A stretch of DNA of 64,000 nt from NCBI RefSeq assembly GCF_004341885.1, contig NZ_SLVX01000016.1, positions 1 to 64,000 on the forward strand, in the 5' to 3' direction. Below the pieces are notes generated by a model. That model made no database searches, was not told where the DNA came from, and was given only the letters and a program-made list of their open reading frames with translations. A program made the translations under genes and the position numbers. This DNA is from Shinella granuli (GTDB lineage: Bacteria; Pseudomonadota; Alphaproteobacteria; Rhizobiales; Rhizobiaceae). Below are positions 9,442 through 18,583 of this stretch, in pieces; the stretch's first letter is position 1, and each line of letters opens with the position of its first letter.

Positions 9442-10536
9442 ATGGGCAAGCGCGTAGAAAGTAATGGCAAGGTGGCCCTCGTCACCGGCGTGACAGGACA
9501 GGACGGGGCTTACCTGTCCGAGCTGCTCCTCGACAAGGGCTACACGGTGCACGGCATCAAGAGGCGTTCCTCCTCTTTCAACACCGATCGCATCGAGCAC
9601 CTCTACGAAGACCCGCATGTCGATGACCCGCGCTTCATCCTGCATTTCGGCGACATGACCGACAGCACCAACCTGATCCGTGTCGTGCAGGAAACCCAGC
9701 CGGACGAGATCTACAACCTGGCCGCCCAGAGCCACGTGCACGTCTCCTTCGAGACCCCCGAATACACCGCCAACGCCGACGGGATGGGCACGCTGCGCCT
9801 GCTGGAGGCCATCCGCCTGCTCGGCCTTACCGACAAGACCCGCTTCTACCAGGCTTCCACCTCCGAACTCTACGGCAAGGTACAGGAGGTTCCGCAGAGC
9901 GAGACGACCCCGTTCTACCCGCGATCCCCCTATGCCGCCGCCAAGCTCTACGCCTACTGGATCGTCGTCAATTATCGCGAAGCCTACGGCATGCATGCCT
10001 CCAACGGCATCCTGTTCAACCACGAGAGCCCCATTCGCGGCGAAACCTTCGTCACCCGCAAGATCACCCGCGCCGCCGCCGCCATCCGCCTCGGCCTCCA
10101 GGACAAGCTCTATCTCGGAAACCTCAATGCCAAGCGCGACTGGGGCCATGCCCGCGAATATGTTCGCGGCATGTGGCTGATGCTGCAGCAGGACACGCCC
10201 GACGACTACGTCCTGGCCACCGGCGAGACCCATACCGTCCGCTCCTTCGTCGAAAAGGCCTTTGCTAAACTCGACATCGCCATCGAATGGCGCGGCGAAG
10301 GCGTCGACGAAAAAGGCTACGACAAGGCGTCCGGACGCGTCCTCATAGAAATCGACCCGCGTTATTTCCGCCCCACCGAAGTCGAGCTTCTCATCGGAAA
10401 CCCGGCCAAGGCGCACAGCAAGCTCGGCTGGAAACACGAAGCCAATCTCGATCAGCTCGTCGGCGAAATGGTCGAGCAGGACTTCAAGTCGATGCAGAGC
10501 AAGGCCTTCAACGCCAAAAGCAGCCCGCATGCATGA
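9442..10536 (+). CDS. gmd: GDP-mannose 4,6-dehydratase
   Basis: A 364-residue extended short-chain dehydrogenase. The NADP-binding glycine motif is in [18 protein letters not shown]. The family-specific segments [27 protein letters not shown] and [14 protein letters not shown] are present, with the catalytic Y-x3-K in [12 protein letters not shown]. It converts GDP-D-mannose to GDP-4-dehydro-6-deoxy-D-mannose. Its last 8 bases overlap the start of fcl, which carries out the next step. Together they supply GDP-L-fucose (or a related 6-deoxyhexose) for the polysaccharide. A GGGGA sequence sits just ahead of the ATG. Confidence 0.97.
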   Translation: MGKRVESNGKVALVTGVTGQDGAYLSELLLDKGYTVHGIKRRSSSFNTDRIEHLYEDPHVDDPRFILHFGDMTDSTNLIRVVQETQPDEIYNLAAQSHVHVSFETPEYTANADGMGTLRLLEAIRLLGLTDKTRFYQASTSELYGKVQEVPQSETTPFYPRSPYAAAKLYAYWIVVNYREAYGMHASNGILFNHESPIRGETFVTRKITRAAAAIRLGLQDKLYLGNLNAKRDWGHAREYVRGMWLMLQQDTPDDYVLATGETHTVRSFVEKAFAKLDIAIEWRGEGVDEKGYDKASGRVLIEIDPRYFRPTEVELLIGNPAKAHSKLGWKHEANLDQLVGEMVEQDFKSMQSKAFNAKSSPHA

Positions 10537-11497
10537 GGTTGCCTATCGCCTAGCCGGCAAGAAAGTCTTTGTCGCCGGGCACCGCGGCATGGTCGGCGCG
10601 GCCATCGTCCGGCGCCTGGCGCAGGAGGGCTGCGACGTCCTCACGGCGACGCGCAAGGAGCTCGATCTCACGCGCCAGGCCGATGTCGAAGCCTGGATGG
10701 AGGACCGCCGCCCCGACGCCGTCTTCCTTGCCGCCGCGAAGGTCGGCGGCATCCTGGCGAACGACAGCTATCCGGCGGAGTTCCTCTACGACAACCTCAT
10801 CCTTGAAGCCAACGTCATCCACGCCGCGCACAAGGTGAAGGTAGAGAAGCTGCTGTTCCTCGGCTCCTCCTGCATCTACCCGAAATTTGCCGCCCAGCCC
10901 ATCGTGGAGGAGGCGCTTCTCACGGGCGAGCTGGAGCCGACCAACGAGTGGTATGCGATCGCCAAGATCGCCGGCATCAAGCTTTGCCAAGCCTATCGCA
11001 AGCAATATGGCGACGATTTCATCTCCGCCATGCCGACCAACCTCTACGGGCCGGGCGACAATTTCGATCTGACATCCAGCCATGTGGTGCCGGCGCTGAT
11101 CCGCAAGGCCCACCAGGCGAAGATCGACGGCCTGCCGGAGCTGACCGTCTGGGGCACCGGAACGCCGCGCCGCGAATTCCTGCATGTCGATGACTGCGCC
11201 GACGCCTGCGTCCATCTGATGAAGACCTATTCGGGCGAGGGACATGTCAATGTCGGGCTCGGCGAGGATGTGACGATCCTGGAGCTGACGCAGTTCGTCT
11301 GCAGGATCGTCGGCTTCGAAGGCGCCATCGTGCACGACCTGTCCAAGCCGGACGGCACGCCGCGCAAGCTGATGAGCGCCGCGAAGCTGCGCGCGCTCGG
11401 CTGGAGCCCGAGGATCGGGCTGGAAGAAGGCATCGCCGACGCCTATCGGGCGTTTCTCGACGGGGAGTATGTCGAGCGCCTGCGGCCGGCGTCCTGA
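10529..11497 (+). CDS. fcl: GDP-L-fucose synthase
   Basis: A 322-residue epimerase/reductase. It has the glycine motif [14 protein letters not shown] at the N terminus, the [13 protein letters not shown] catalytic segment, the Y-x3-K in [11 protein letters not shown] and [15 protein letters not shown] further on. It converts GDP-4-dehydro-6-deoxy-D-mannose to GDP-L-fucose by 3,5-epimerisation and NADPH reduction. It overlaps gmd by 8 bases, implying translational coupling. Length and motifs are normal for the family. Confidence 0.96.
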   Translation: MHEVAYRLAGKKVFVAGHRGMVGAAIVRRLAQEGCDVLTATRKELDLTRQADVEAWMEDRRPDAVFLAAAKVGGILANDSYPAEFLYDNLILEANVIHAAHKVKVEKLLFLGSSCIYPKFAAQPIVEEALLTGELEPTNEWYAIAKIAGIKLCQAYRKQYGDDFISAMPTNLYGPGDNFDLTSSHVVPALIRKAHQAKIDGLPELTVWGTGTPRREFLHVDDCADACVHLMKTYSGEGHVNVGLGEDVTILELTQFVCRIVGFEGAIVHDLSKPDGTPRKLMSAAKLRALGWSPRIGLEEGIADAYRAFLDGEYVERLRPAS

Positions 11498-11540
11498 CCG
11501 TATTCCAGGCCGAAGCCGGGGACCATTGGTGGATCGTCTT

Positions 11541-12605
11541 ATGCGTATTGCGCATTTCTCGCCTCTCGACGGCACGCGTGGGGGAATATCGACGGTGGTC
11601 TCCAACTACCGCGGATCCGAGCTTGCGCGCGAATTCGAGATGACGTTCGTGCAGACCCATGCGGACGGTTCCCGGGCGAAAAAACTCGCCGTCGCCGGCC
11701 GCGCCCTTCTTCAGGCCGTCGGCCTGGCCGTGCGGCGCCCGCCGGACATGATCCACGTGCATGTCGGCGACTTTCCCAGCCTTTATCGCAAGGCGGCCGT
11801 CATTGTGCCGCTGCTGATGCGGCGAACGAAGAGCATCCTTCACTTCCACGGCGCGAACTTCCTGGCCGAATATGCCGAACTGCCGCCCGGGCGCCGCCGG
11901 TTCGTGCAATGGTTCCTCCGGCAATTCGACGTCGTTCTGTGCCTGTCGGAAAGCTGGCGCCGGGACCTTTCCACGGAGTTCGGACTGTCCGAGGCCGTGG
12001 TACTGCCGAATGCGGTGTCGATCCCGGGCCTGCGGGCGCAAGGCCGGATATCACCGGACATGCCGTTGGAGCTGCTTTTCATGGGCCTGATCGGCGAGCG
12101 CAAGGGTGTCTTCGACCTTCTCGACGCGATGGAAACGGCCTGCCGGCGGGGCGTGGAAATCCGTCTTGCCATCGGCGGAAACGGTGATGTGGAGCGCCTG
12201 AAGGCGCGCTTGGCGGCCTCCCCCGCACTGGCGGCACGCGTCCGCTATCTCGGCTGGATAGAGGGCGAGGAACGCGAGCGGGCTTTCCTTTCCGCGCATG
12301 CCTATGTCCTGCCCTCCCGCGCGGAAGGCATGCCGATGTCCGTCCTGGAGGCCATGTCCTATGGCTTGCCGATCGTGAGCTGCCCGGTGGGCGGCATTCC
12401 GGAACTGGTGGACGACAGGTCGGCTATCCTGGTCCAGCCAGGCGACAAGGAGCGTCTTGCGGATGCCATCTGCCAGCTCGCGACGGATGAGACGTCGCGG
12501 CAGGCCAGGGCACAAGCGGCGGCAGATCGCGTGCGCACACATTTCGACCTGCATGGCCACAACGCCCGGCTGGCCTCGGTCTACCGTGCCCTGCATTCGC
12601 GGTAA
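11541..12605 (+). CDS. GT4-family glycosyltransferase
   Basis: About 354 residues. It opens with MRIAHFSPLDGTRGGIST, the acceptor-domain start of GT-B enzymes. The donor domain carries LLFMGLIGERKGVFDLL and the E-x7-E motif in SRAEGMPMSVLEAMSYGLP. The ATG at 11541 fits the family start; the in-frame GTG at 11529 is an alternative. It follows fcl on the same strand, and fucosyl or mannosyl transfer to the repeat unit is likely but not proven. The frame is also open upstream into the end of fcl, which is a shadow. Confidence 0.87.
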   Translation: MRIAHFSPLDGTRGGISTVVSNYRGSELAREFEMTFVQTHADGSRAKKLAVAGRALLQAVGLAVRRPPDMIHVHVGDFPSLYRKAAVIVPLLMRRTKSILHFHGANFLAEYAELPPGRRRFVQWFLRQFDVVLCLSESWRRDLSTEFGLSEAVVLPNAVSIPGLRAQGRISPDMPLELLFMGLIGERKGVFDLLDAMETACRRGVEIRLAIGGNGDVERLKARLAASPALAARVRYLGWIEGEERERAFLSAHAYVLPSRAEGMPMSVLEAMSYGLPIVSCPVGGIPELVDDRSAILVQPGDKERLADAICQLATDETSRQARAQAAADRVRTHFDLHGHNARLASVYRALHSR

Positions 12606-12839
12606 GACGCAGCCCCGGCCTCGACGGATAGCGGAACGGCTCGACCCGATCCTTCGATGAATGCGGGTTGCGACCTCCGCCGTTCTGAGCCATAAATCCC
12701 CTCCCACCTGTCCAGGGCCAGCCGTCATTTCGAGCGTTGTGGGCCGTGCGTGATCCTACGCCGCGGAAAGTCTCCCCCGCGCTCCGGTTTACCCCGGCGC
12801 AGAACAACAATGCAGAACGATCAGGAAGGAGAACGCATC

Positions 12840-14081
12840 ATGGACGCAACGGGACATCTCGGCGCTGCCTGGCGTCAGCGCGACTATCATCGCCAGTGGC
12901 TCTGGCGGGAAGCCAACCGCCTCTTCGATTTCTTTCAGAACCGGACCTTCAATCCGGTCGGCGGCTTCCATGAACTGGATGTGGAAGGCCGGCCGCTCAA
13001 CCCCGGCAATCCGGTGCGCGGCATCCATTCGACGGCGCGCATGGTGCACTGCTTCTCGATCGCCAGCCTGCTCGGCCGTCCCGGCGCCGACGACATCATC
13101 GACCACGGTATGAAATATCTCTGGGAACGGCATCGCGACGCAGAGCGCGGCGGTTACCATTGGTCGCTCGACAATTCCGGCCTGCTCGACGGCAGCAAGC
13201 AGGGTTACGGCCACGCCTTCGTGCTGCTCGCCGCATCGAGCGCCAAGCTGGCCGGCCACCCGGATGCCGACCGCATGCTGGCCGACGTCACCGAAGTGCT
13301 CGAAACGCGCTTCTGGGAGGCCAGGCACGGCGCAATCGCGGAAGAATTCGAGGCCGACTGGACCGCGATCCCCGGCTACCGGGGCCAGAACTCCAACATG
13401 CACCTGACCGAGGCCCTGATGGCGGCCTTCGAGGCGACGGGTGAAAAGGGCTATCTCGACAAGGCGGAAAGCATTGCCGACCTCATCATTCGCCGCCGCG
13501 CCGGGGAAAACGGTTTTCGCGTGCCGGAGCATTTCGACGAGAACTGGGTGCTCGACAAGGAGTATCGCGGCAACGAGATGTTCCGCCCGTCCGGCACCAC
13601 GCCCGGCCACTGGCTGGAATGGGCCCGCCTCATCCTTCAGCTTCATGCACTCGGCGGAAAGCGGCATGGATGGATGCCGGAGGCGGCAAAGGCCCTCTTC
13701 GCCCAGTCCATCGCGCTCGGCTGGGACAAGGAGAAGGGTGGCTTCTTCTATACGCTCGACTGGAACGACGAGCCTGCCAAGCGCAGCAAGCTGTGGTGGC
13801 CGATGGCCGAAGGCGCGGGCGCGGCGGCATTCCTCTGCGAGCATCTGCCGAGCGATTTCCACGAGACCTGGTATCGCAGGATCTGGAACACGATCGCACG
13901 CCATTTCCTCGACCAGGACCGCGGCGGCTGGCATGAGGAACTGACGGAGGACCTCGTGCCGAACTACACGCTGTTCGCCGGCAAGGGCGACATCTATCAT
14001 GCGCTCCAGGCGTGCCTCATCCCGCTTTATCCGGCGACTGGCAGCCTGACGAAGGGCATCATCGAGGCAGGCGGCCGCTAG
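12840..14081 (+). CDS. AGE-family epimerase/isomerase (N-acylglucosamine 2-epimerase superfamily)
   Basis: A 413-residue (alpha/alpha)6-barrel sugar isomerase. Recognisable segments are NPVRGIHSTARMVHCFSIA, RGGYHWSLD, the histidine in GHWLEWARL, KLWWPMAEGAGA and RGGWHEEL near the C terminus. Members include aldose-ketose isomerases (mannose, sulfoquinovose) and N-acylglucosamine 2-epimerases; the substrate cannot be decided here. The ATG at 12840 has AAGGAG about ten bases upstream. It is followed by a DUF3307 gene. A decayed copy of its 3' end lies 3.9 kb downstream, again beside a DUF3307 gene. A role in making a mannose-type precursor for gmd is possible. Confidence 0.88.
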   Translation: MDATGHLGAAWRQRDYHRQWLWREANRLFDFFQNRTFNPVGGFHELDVEGRPLNPGNPVRGIHSTARMVHCFSIASLLGRPGADDIIDHGMKYLWERHRDAERGGYHWSLDNSGLLDGSKQGYGHAFVLLAASSAKLAGHPDADRMLADVTEVLETRFWEARHGAIAEEFEADWTAIPGYRGQNSNMHLTEALMAAFEATGEKGYLDKAESIADLIIRRRAGENGFRVPEHFDENWVLDKEYRGNEMFRPSGTTPGHWLEWARLILQLHALGGKRHGWMPEAAKALFAQSIALGWDKEKGGFFYTLDWNDEPAKRSKLWWPMAEGAGAAAFLCEHLPSDFHETWYRRIWNTIARHFLDQDRGGWHEELTEDLVPNYTLFAGKGDIYHALQACLIPLYPATGSLTKGIIEAGGR

Positions 14082-14170
14082 CGCGAAAGCGCGGGGCGGC
14101 CCTGCGTCCCGAATGGTTCGAAGCAGGACCGCCAGTCCCCGCTTCGAGCCGTCGGACAGGCGGTTGTGGC

Positions 14171-14575
14171 ATGATCGACATACCGGACCAGATCTCCACG
14201 ACAGGGATCGCCGCTTGCCTCGCGGCGTTCCTCATAAAACATCTGCTGGCGGATTTCATTCTGCAGACAGGCTGGATGGCCATGGGCAAGGAGCGCCCGG
14301 AGGGCTGGCTGTGGCCGCTCTCCGCCCATGCCGGCGTGCATGGCGCGCTGACCGCCCTGCTCTTTCTGGCCGTCGCACCCCCGCTCGCCTGGCTCGGCCT
14401 GGCCGACGCCGTGATCCACGGCGGCATCGACAGGCTGAAGGGCATCGCCGCCAACCGGGGCAAGCTCACGCCGCGGCAGACGGCCTTCTGGTGGCTTTTC
14501 GGCGCGGACCAGACGCTGCACCATCTCACGCATCTCGGCCTTGCGATCCTTCTGGCAGCCGCAGGCTCGGCCTGA
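14171..14575 (+). CDS. DUF3307 small membrane protein, copy 1
   Basis: A 134-residue hydrophobic protein of the DUF3307 family, with several predicted helices and conserved HLLADFILQT and FGADQTLHHLTHLGLA segments. Function unknown. By my residue-by-residue count it is about 75 percent identical to the protein encoded at 18169-18576. The ATG at 14171 is chosen because both copies begin MIDIPDQIST. It follows the AGE gene by 89 bp and converges on the GNAT gene. Confidence 0.8.
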   Translation: MIDIPDQISTTGIAACLAAFLIKHLLADFILQTGWMAMGKERPEGWLWPLSAHAGVHGALTALLFLAVAPPLAWLGLADAVIHGGIDRLKGIAANRGKLTPRQTAFWWLFGADQTLHHLTHLGLAILLAAAGSA

Positions 14576-14594
14576 GCGCCTTATTGCGAGGCGA

Positions 14595-15734
14595 TCACGA
14601 CAACTCGGGCGGTGTTTTCTGCGGCGCGCGGCCTTCAAGCAGGCGACGGCCTATTCCGTGCGCAAGAAGCGCGAGCGAGCCGACAGCGTTGCCCGCCCCG
14701 ACGACGGACCCCAGTTCGACGACTTGGGTGGCGAGCCTGTCCTTGAACGCCTCACCGCCGCAGAGCAGGTCGACCATGGCGAGGCCGCGGTCGATCGACC
14801 ATTGCACATAGTCGAAGATCAGGACCATGCCGGGGGAAGCCCGGGCGAAGTCCGGATCGTAGGTCGTCACCCAGGCCATCATCGTGTCGCGCTGGACAAA
14901 ATTGACCGACACGGCGACCACGACGCCGTCGACTTCGATAACGAACAGGCGCAGGACGCCGGATCGCGCCATCACGTCGACCAGCGCCTTCAGGGCCGGT
15001 GCCTCGCCTTCGAAAAGCCCCGAACTCTGCGCGTTTCTTTCGAGCCACTTCCGCTTCAAGGCGGCCAGCCGGTCGAGCACGGGCTCCAGCGGTTCATCGG
15101 GATCGAGCAGGCGAAACCTTACGGTGCCGGCTTCCTCGAGCATCTTGATGCCGCGGCGATAATTCTGGCGCGTCTTTTTCGGATGGCTGGCCACCCATGC
15201 GGCCCCGTTCTGCCAATCGCCGGCGATGCGGGAACTGATCTCCCGCCGATGGGCCGGCTGCAGCCTAATCCTGCCGGCCGCCGAGCCCGCATCGATAAAC
15301 CGCCGGGCCGCCGCATCGGGCAACAGGCGGTCGATCAAGACGAGATCGAAGCCGCCGGCATCGCACAGGTGCGTCCACAATCGGTGCAGGGCCGCATCCG
15401 GACATTCCGGTGCGCAAAGAACGTCGCCATAATCGGTATGAGCGCCCGCCGCCCATTCGAGAAAGCGAACCCCCTTGCGCCGGGTGATCGCCAGCGGAAG
15501 GACGGCGACAAGGCTGTCGCCCTTCCAGACCAAGCCTATCCGCAACGCGACCTGCTGCTGGTTCTTCAGGGTCCTCCACCAGGCCGAAATCCAGCCATGG
15601 CTCTGGAAGACAAGCGCATCGGAAGCGCGCCACAGGCGCGTCCACTGGTCCTCGATCGCCGCGAGGCGATCGGAAGAGTCGACGATCTCCAGGCGCTCGG
15701 CCTTCACAGCGTCCACCGACGCGCGCGCATTCAT
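14595..15734 (-). CDS. GNAT-type acyltransferase (BioF2-like / CelD-BcsL family)
   Basis: A 379-residue protein resembling the proteins annotated as CelD/BcsL or BioF2-like acetyltransferases. The first half has WISAWWRTLKNQQQV and LPLAITRRKGVRFLEW. The second half has the GNAT core with KTRQNYRRGIKMLEE, LKRKWLERN and LFVIEVDGVVVAVSVNF. Such proteins occur in exopolysaccharide and cellulose loci and are thought to acylate glycans or lipid carriers. Its ATG overlaps the TGA of the upstream fatty acid hydroxylase gene (ATGA at 15734-15731), so the two are translationally coupled. Confidence 0.8.
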   Translation of the reverse strand: MNARASVDAVKAERLEIVDSSDRLAAIEDQWTRLWRASDALVFQSHGWISAWWRTLKNQQQVALRIGLVWKGDSLVAVLPLAITRRKGVRFLEWAAGAHTDYGDVLCAPECPDAALHRLWTHLCDAGGFDLVLIDRLLPDAAARRFIDAGSAAGRIRLQPAHRREISSRIAGDWQNGAAWVASHPKKTRQNYRRGIKMLEEAGTVRFRLLDPDEPLEPVLDRLAALKRKWLERNAQSSGLFEGEAPALKALVDVMARSGVLRLFVIEVDGVVVAVSVNFVQRDTMMAWVTTYDPDFARASPGMVLIFDYVQWSIDRGLAMVDLLCGGEAFKDRLATQVVELGSVVGAGNAVGSLALLAHGIGRRLLEGRAPQKTPPELS

Positions 15735-16735
15735 GACGATGACGTCTCCCTGGCTTGCGCGCCCTCCGGTTGGCGTCGCCACAAGCGCGAGGCTATGTGG
15801 CCCCACATCTTCCTGAGCGGCAGGATGTAGAGGCCCGCCAGCGACTGATAGTCCCTGACATCCCGGTCGACGAGGCCGAACTTCAGTTCCTCGTTCGGAT
15901 CGGGAACGTACGACGTGCCGAAAAGCCGGTCCCAGAACGAAAAGAGCAGGCCGAAATTCTTGTCGTAATGGCGCGGATCGACGCTGTGATGCAACTGGTG
16001 CCAATGCGGAGAAAGAACGACCTTGTCCAGCGGCCCGAAGGAAATCGGAAGGTGGGTGTGCCGCACGAAGTCCATCATCAGGATGTTGCGCACGACATAG
16101 ACATTCAGGCCGAAGACGACGACTTCCACGGGATCGAGCGCGACCACGCTCCAGATCCCGAAGCAGATTCCGGGAATGACCCCGTCCCACATACGGTTCA
16201 TGAGGTCGTCCAGCGGATGCACACGGTCCTTGGTGATGCCGACCATGACCTCGGCGGAATGGTGCACCTTGTGCAACTCCCACAGGAACGGGTAGCGATG
16301 CTGCGCGACGTGGTAGAAATAGTAGGAAACATCATAGGCGAGCAGCATCGTCGCCGTGAAGATCACCAGCGTGATCGATCCGGGCGGGCCTTCCAGAAGG
16401 GTTCCCTCGATGCCGAAAACCCAGCTCACGGCCCGGTTCGTGGCATAGCCCACGGCGGTCACGAAGGTCGCACCTGCCGGGATGAGCAGGAACGGCATCA
16501 TCAGCCGCTTGGTAATCCAGAAGGTGGCGTCGGCGCGGGCAGACGGGTGCAGGATGATTTCCTCGGGGAACAGGAAGTCGAAAAATCCCCGGATCGACTT
16601 GTCCTCCACCTTTCTGCAGTAGACAATCAGCGCGCAAACCAGCGCCATCCCCAAAATCAGGGCCGGCGTTGTATAATCGATATTATACAGTTTGTTTACG
16701 ATCTTTGTGTAGATTTCGGAAAACATGGCGCTCAC
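15731..16735 (-). CDS. Sterol desaturase / fatty acid hydroxylase family protein
   Basis: A 334-residue membrane di-iron enzyme. The histidine clusters are visible as FYHVAQHR, HKVHHS, RHTHLP and HWHQLHHS, matching the family pattern. Hydrophobic helices near residues 23-40, 80-105 and 120-140 anchor it in the membrane. It should hydroxylate or desaturate a lipid acyl chain. The coupled downstream acyltransferase suggests joint modification of a lipid or lipid-linked glycan, which is inference. Confidence 0.88.
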   Translation of the reverse strand: MSAMFSEIYTKIVNKLYNIDYTTPALILGMALVCALIVYCRKVEDKSIRGFFDFLFPEEIILHPSARADATFWITKRLMMPFLLIPAGATFVTAVGYATNRAVSWVFGIEGTLLEGPPGSITLVIFTATMLLAYDVSYYFYHVAQHRYPFLWELHKVHHSAEVMVGITKDRVHPLDDLMNRMWDGVIPGICFGIWSVVALDPVEVVVFGLNVYVVRNILMMDFVRHTHLPISFGPLDKVVLSPHWHQLHHSVDPRHYDKNFGLLFSFWDRLFGTSYVPDPNEELKFGLVDRDVRDYQSLAGLYILPLRKMWGHIASRLWRRQPEGAQARETSSS

Positions 16736-17434
16736 GAGTAGATCTGAAGTCTACCGTATCAGGCCGACAATGAACGCGGGGTTAAAGCCGGTCTTCTTGT
16801 CCACGCGGCATATTCACATAGCGCTAAACTATATACAACTAAAGATTGCTCATCTTAAATAAATCGCCTAAAAGCGCATGAAGGTAGATAGCGCGGCGGA
16901 TTGGAAGCCGCAGTCCGGCCCTCCTAATTCGGAAAAAACCGTTTCGCTGCAAGCACCTCGCTGTCTTTTCGACAAGCTACCCGCTGAACCGCTTCAAAAC
17001 TGCCCGACCTCCTGCGGCCGTGCTTGAAGCGTGTTTGGTTTTCGGATTTCTGGGCAGCTTACAGTAATTTTCCCCATCTTTACTGCTTCCACCGCGCATG
17101 AACGGTAGAATTCGATCGTTTCCATCAACACAGTCTTAACGGTGTGGAGATTGTTTCGGCGTGGCAGTGCGGTCGTCGCCGCTCTTTGGGTCGTCAGCCT
17201 TTCGGTGTCCGGGAACGGGGCCATGATCGCGACGCATCCCCTCCCGCCTCAAGGCGAAAGTCGGGTGAGCCGGAACCGGGACAAGACGATAAGCTGGTCA
17301 GCAGCACCACATGGATCCGGACCGGACCAGGCACTGGAATGACAGGCGCTCCATGGCACTGGCGTTTCACGGAACCAAATGTCGGGATATCCTCCGAGAT
17401 CGTATCGGAGGCCATCATGGGGCGCGGAAGTGCT
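16736..17434. other. 700-bp stretch without a recognisable gene
   Basis: No frame here has family signatures, a good ribosome site and coding-like codon use together. 16,780-16,880 is locally AT-rich and probably holds the promoter of the leftward hydroxylase gene. A 7-bp hairpin (CCTCCGA at 17391-17397, TCGGAGG at 17405-17411) lies just downstream of the small-protein gene on the minus strand and may end its transcript, although no T-run follows. Confidence 0.5.
17391..17411 (-). terminator. Hairpin downstream of the 53-residue protein gene
   Basis: Perfect 7-bp inverted repeat with a 7-base loop, about 24 bases past the stop of the leftward small gene. There is no uridine tract, so terminator function is uncertain. 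Confidence 0.3.
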
Positions 17435-17596
17435 TTAGCCGACGAAGCCGAAAATCACGGCGCTGACGAAGAGGAAGGCTCCGGCGACAGCGATATTGTT
17501 CACGAGAAGCTGTCGCTCTGCGCGGCGTGTTCTGCGATCGCTGACAGCCCCAAGAGGACCAAAGCTTGAACGGCCGCCGAGTTTCGCATTGCTCAT
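17435..17596 (-). CDS. Small single-pass membrane protein, 53 residues
   Basis: The frame reads MSNAKLGGRSSFGPLGAVSD, then a basic segment (RRTRRAERQ), then one hydrophobic helix (NNIAVAGAFLFVSAVIFGF), and stops at TAA. The layout of a polar basic head and one C-terminal helix is that of a real small membrane protein, positive-inside with the C terminus out. An AAGGGA lies about ten bases before the ATG at 17596. Codon choice is high-GC at third positions, like its neighbours. I do not recognise the family. It sits alone between the hydroxylase gene and the decayed epimerase copy. Confidence 0.6.
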   Translation of the reverse strand: MSNAKLGGRSSFGPLGAVSDRRTRRAERQLLVNNIAVAGAFLFVSAVIFGFVG

Positions 17597-17869
17597 TCAC
17601 CATCATCCCTTGCTGTGGAGGCCGGATTTTCCGGTCTTCTCCGGGGCGGACATTCATAGCCGCCCGTTCTCCGAGAATGATTTATATATTATCCCTATAA
17701 GATTGGTAGGGTATTTTTTCTCATTTTCGCCACACTGATGAATTCGCCTTTCACAATTGCGGTGCGTGACGGCCCCCCGCATGCGAAAAGTCGCCTTTCC
17801 GGGCCGGTGAACAGGCCGCGCTATCCCAACAGGCCTGCGGCGATGCAGGCGGCAATCTCCAATCAGACC

Positions 17870-18083
17870 CGTGTCCTGGAAAACCGGATGCCCTCGCACG
17901 TCCCTTCCTTGATCAGGAGCGTGGCGGCTGGCATGAAGGGCGGAGGGACGATCTCGCGCCAGGCCCTGTTCGCCGGCAAGGGGGACATCTATCATGCGTT
18001 CCGGGCCTGCTCGCTCCCGCTTCATCGGGCGGTGGGCGGCCTGGCGAAGGGCATCATCGAGACGGATGGCCGCCCGGGCGTTT
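17870..18083 (+). pseudogene. Decayed 3' remnant of a second AGE-family epimerase gene
   Basis: The frame at 17905 reads FLDQERGGWHEG, matching FLDQDRGGWHEE of the intact gene at 12840-14081. After about 17938 the homology moves to another frame, with LFAGKGDIYHAFRACSLPLH and then GGLAKGIIETDGR, matching the intact C terminus LFAGKGDIYHALQACLIPLY and TKGIIEAGGR. So there is at least one frameshift between 17938 and 17966. Weaker nucleotide similarity extends upstream to about 17870. The natural stop codon is also lost, and the frame runs on into the DUF3307 start. The gene body upstream is missing. This is the footprint of a duplicated epimerase-DUF3307 unit. Confidence 0.8.
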
Positions 18084-18168
18084 CCGGCCGGGGCGGCGCG
18101 GCCGCCTTCGGGAATTGCATGGAAAGGGGCCGCCCCCTGCCTTACGGTAGCGGGCAGACGGGAGCGGA

Positions 18169-18576
18169 ATGATCGACATACCGGACCAGATCTCGACCGC
18201 TTGGATCGCTGCCGCCATGGCGGCGTTCCTCGTAAAACACTTTCTGGCCGATTTCGTCTTCCAGACGGACTGGATCGCCATGGGCAAGGAACGGCAGGAA
18301 GGCTGGTTGCTGCCGCTCGTGATCCATGCCGGCCTGCACGGCCTCCTCACCGCCCTGTTGTTTTCCATCGTCGCCCCGCCGCTCGCCTGGCTCGGCATCG
18401 CCGACGCCCTCGTGCACGGCACGATCGACCGGATGAAGGGCATTGCCGCCCGTCGCCAGGCGCTCACGCCCAGCAAGACGGGCTTCTGGTGGCTCCTGGG
18501 CGCGGACCAGACGCTGCATCACCTGACGCATCTGGTCCTTGCGGTCATTCTCGCCGCCGCCGGTTCGGCCGGATAG
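18169..18576 (+). CDS. DUF3307 small membrane protein, copy 2
   Basis: A 135-residue paralogue of the protein at 14171-14575, about 75 percent identical by eye with no gaps apart from one extra C-terminal glycine. The conserved segments are HFLADFVFQT and LGADQTLHHLTHLVLA. It has several hydrophobic helices; function unknown. GGAG lies five bases before the ATG. The upstream 180 bp carry the decayed epimerase remnant, so this copy came from a segment duplication and stayed intact while its partner decayed. It converges on the regulator gene with a 7-bp gap. Confidence 0.8.
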   Translation: MIDIPDQISTAWIAAAMAAFLVKHFLADFVFQTDWIAMGKERQEGWLLPLVIHAGLHGLLTALLFSIVAPPLAWLGIADALVHGTIDRMKGIAARRQALTPSKTGFWWLLGADQTLHHLTHLVLAVILAAAGSAG

Positions 18577-18583
18577 CTGGAAG

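Noticed and set aside
16994-17125. Possible 43-residue minus-strand peptide
   Set aside because: No ribosome-binding site and no hydrophobic or conserved pattern that would set it apart from chance.
17144-17569. 141-codon plus-strand frame in the gene-poor gap
   Set aside because: No ribosome site, no recognisable domain, composition like out-of-frame translation, and it overlaps the more convincing small membrane protein on the other strand.
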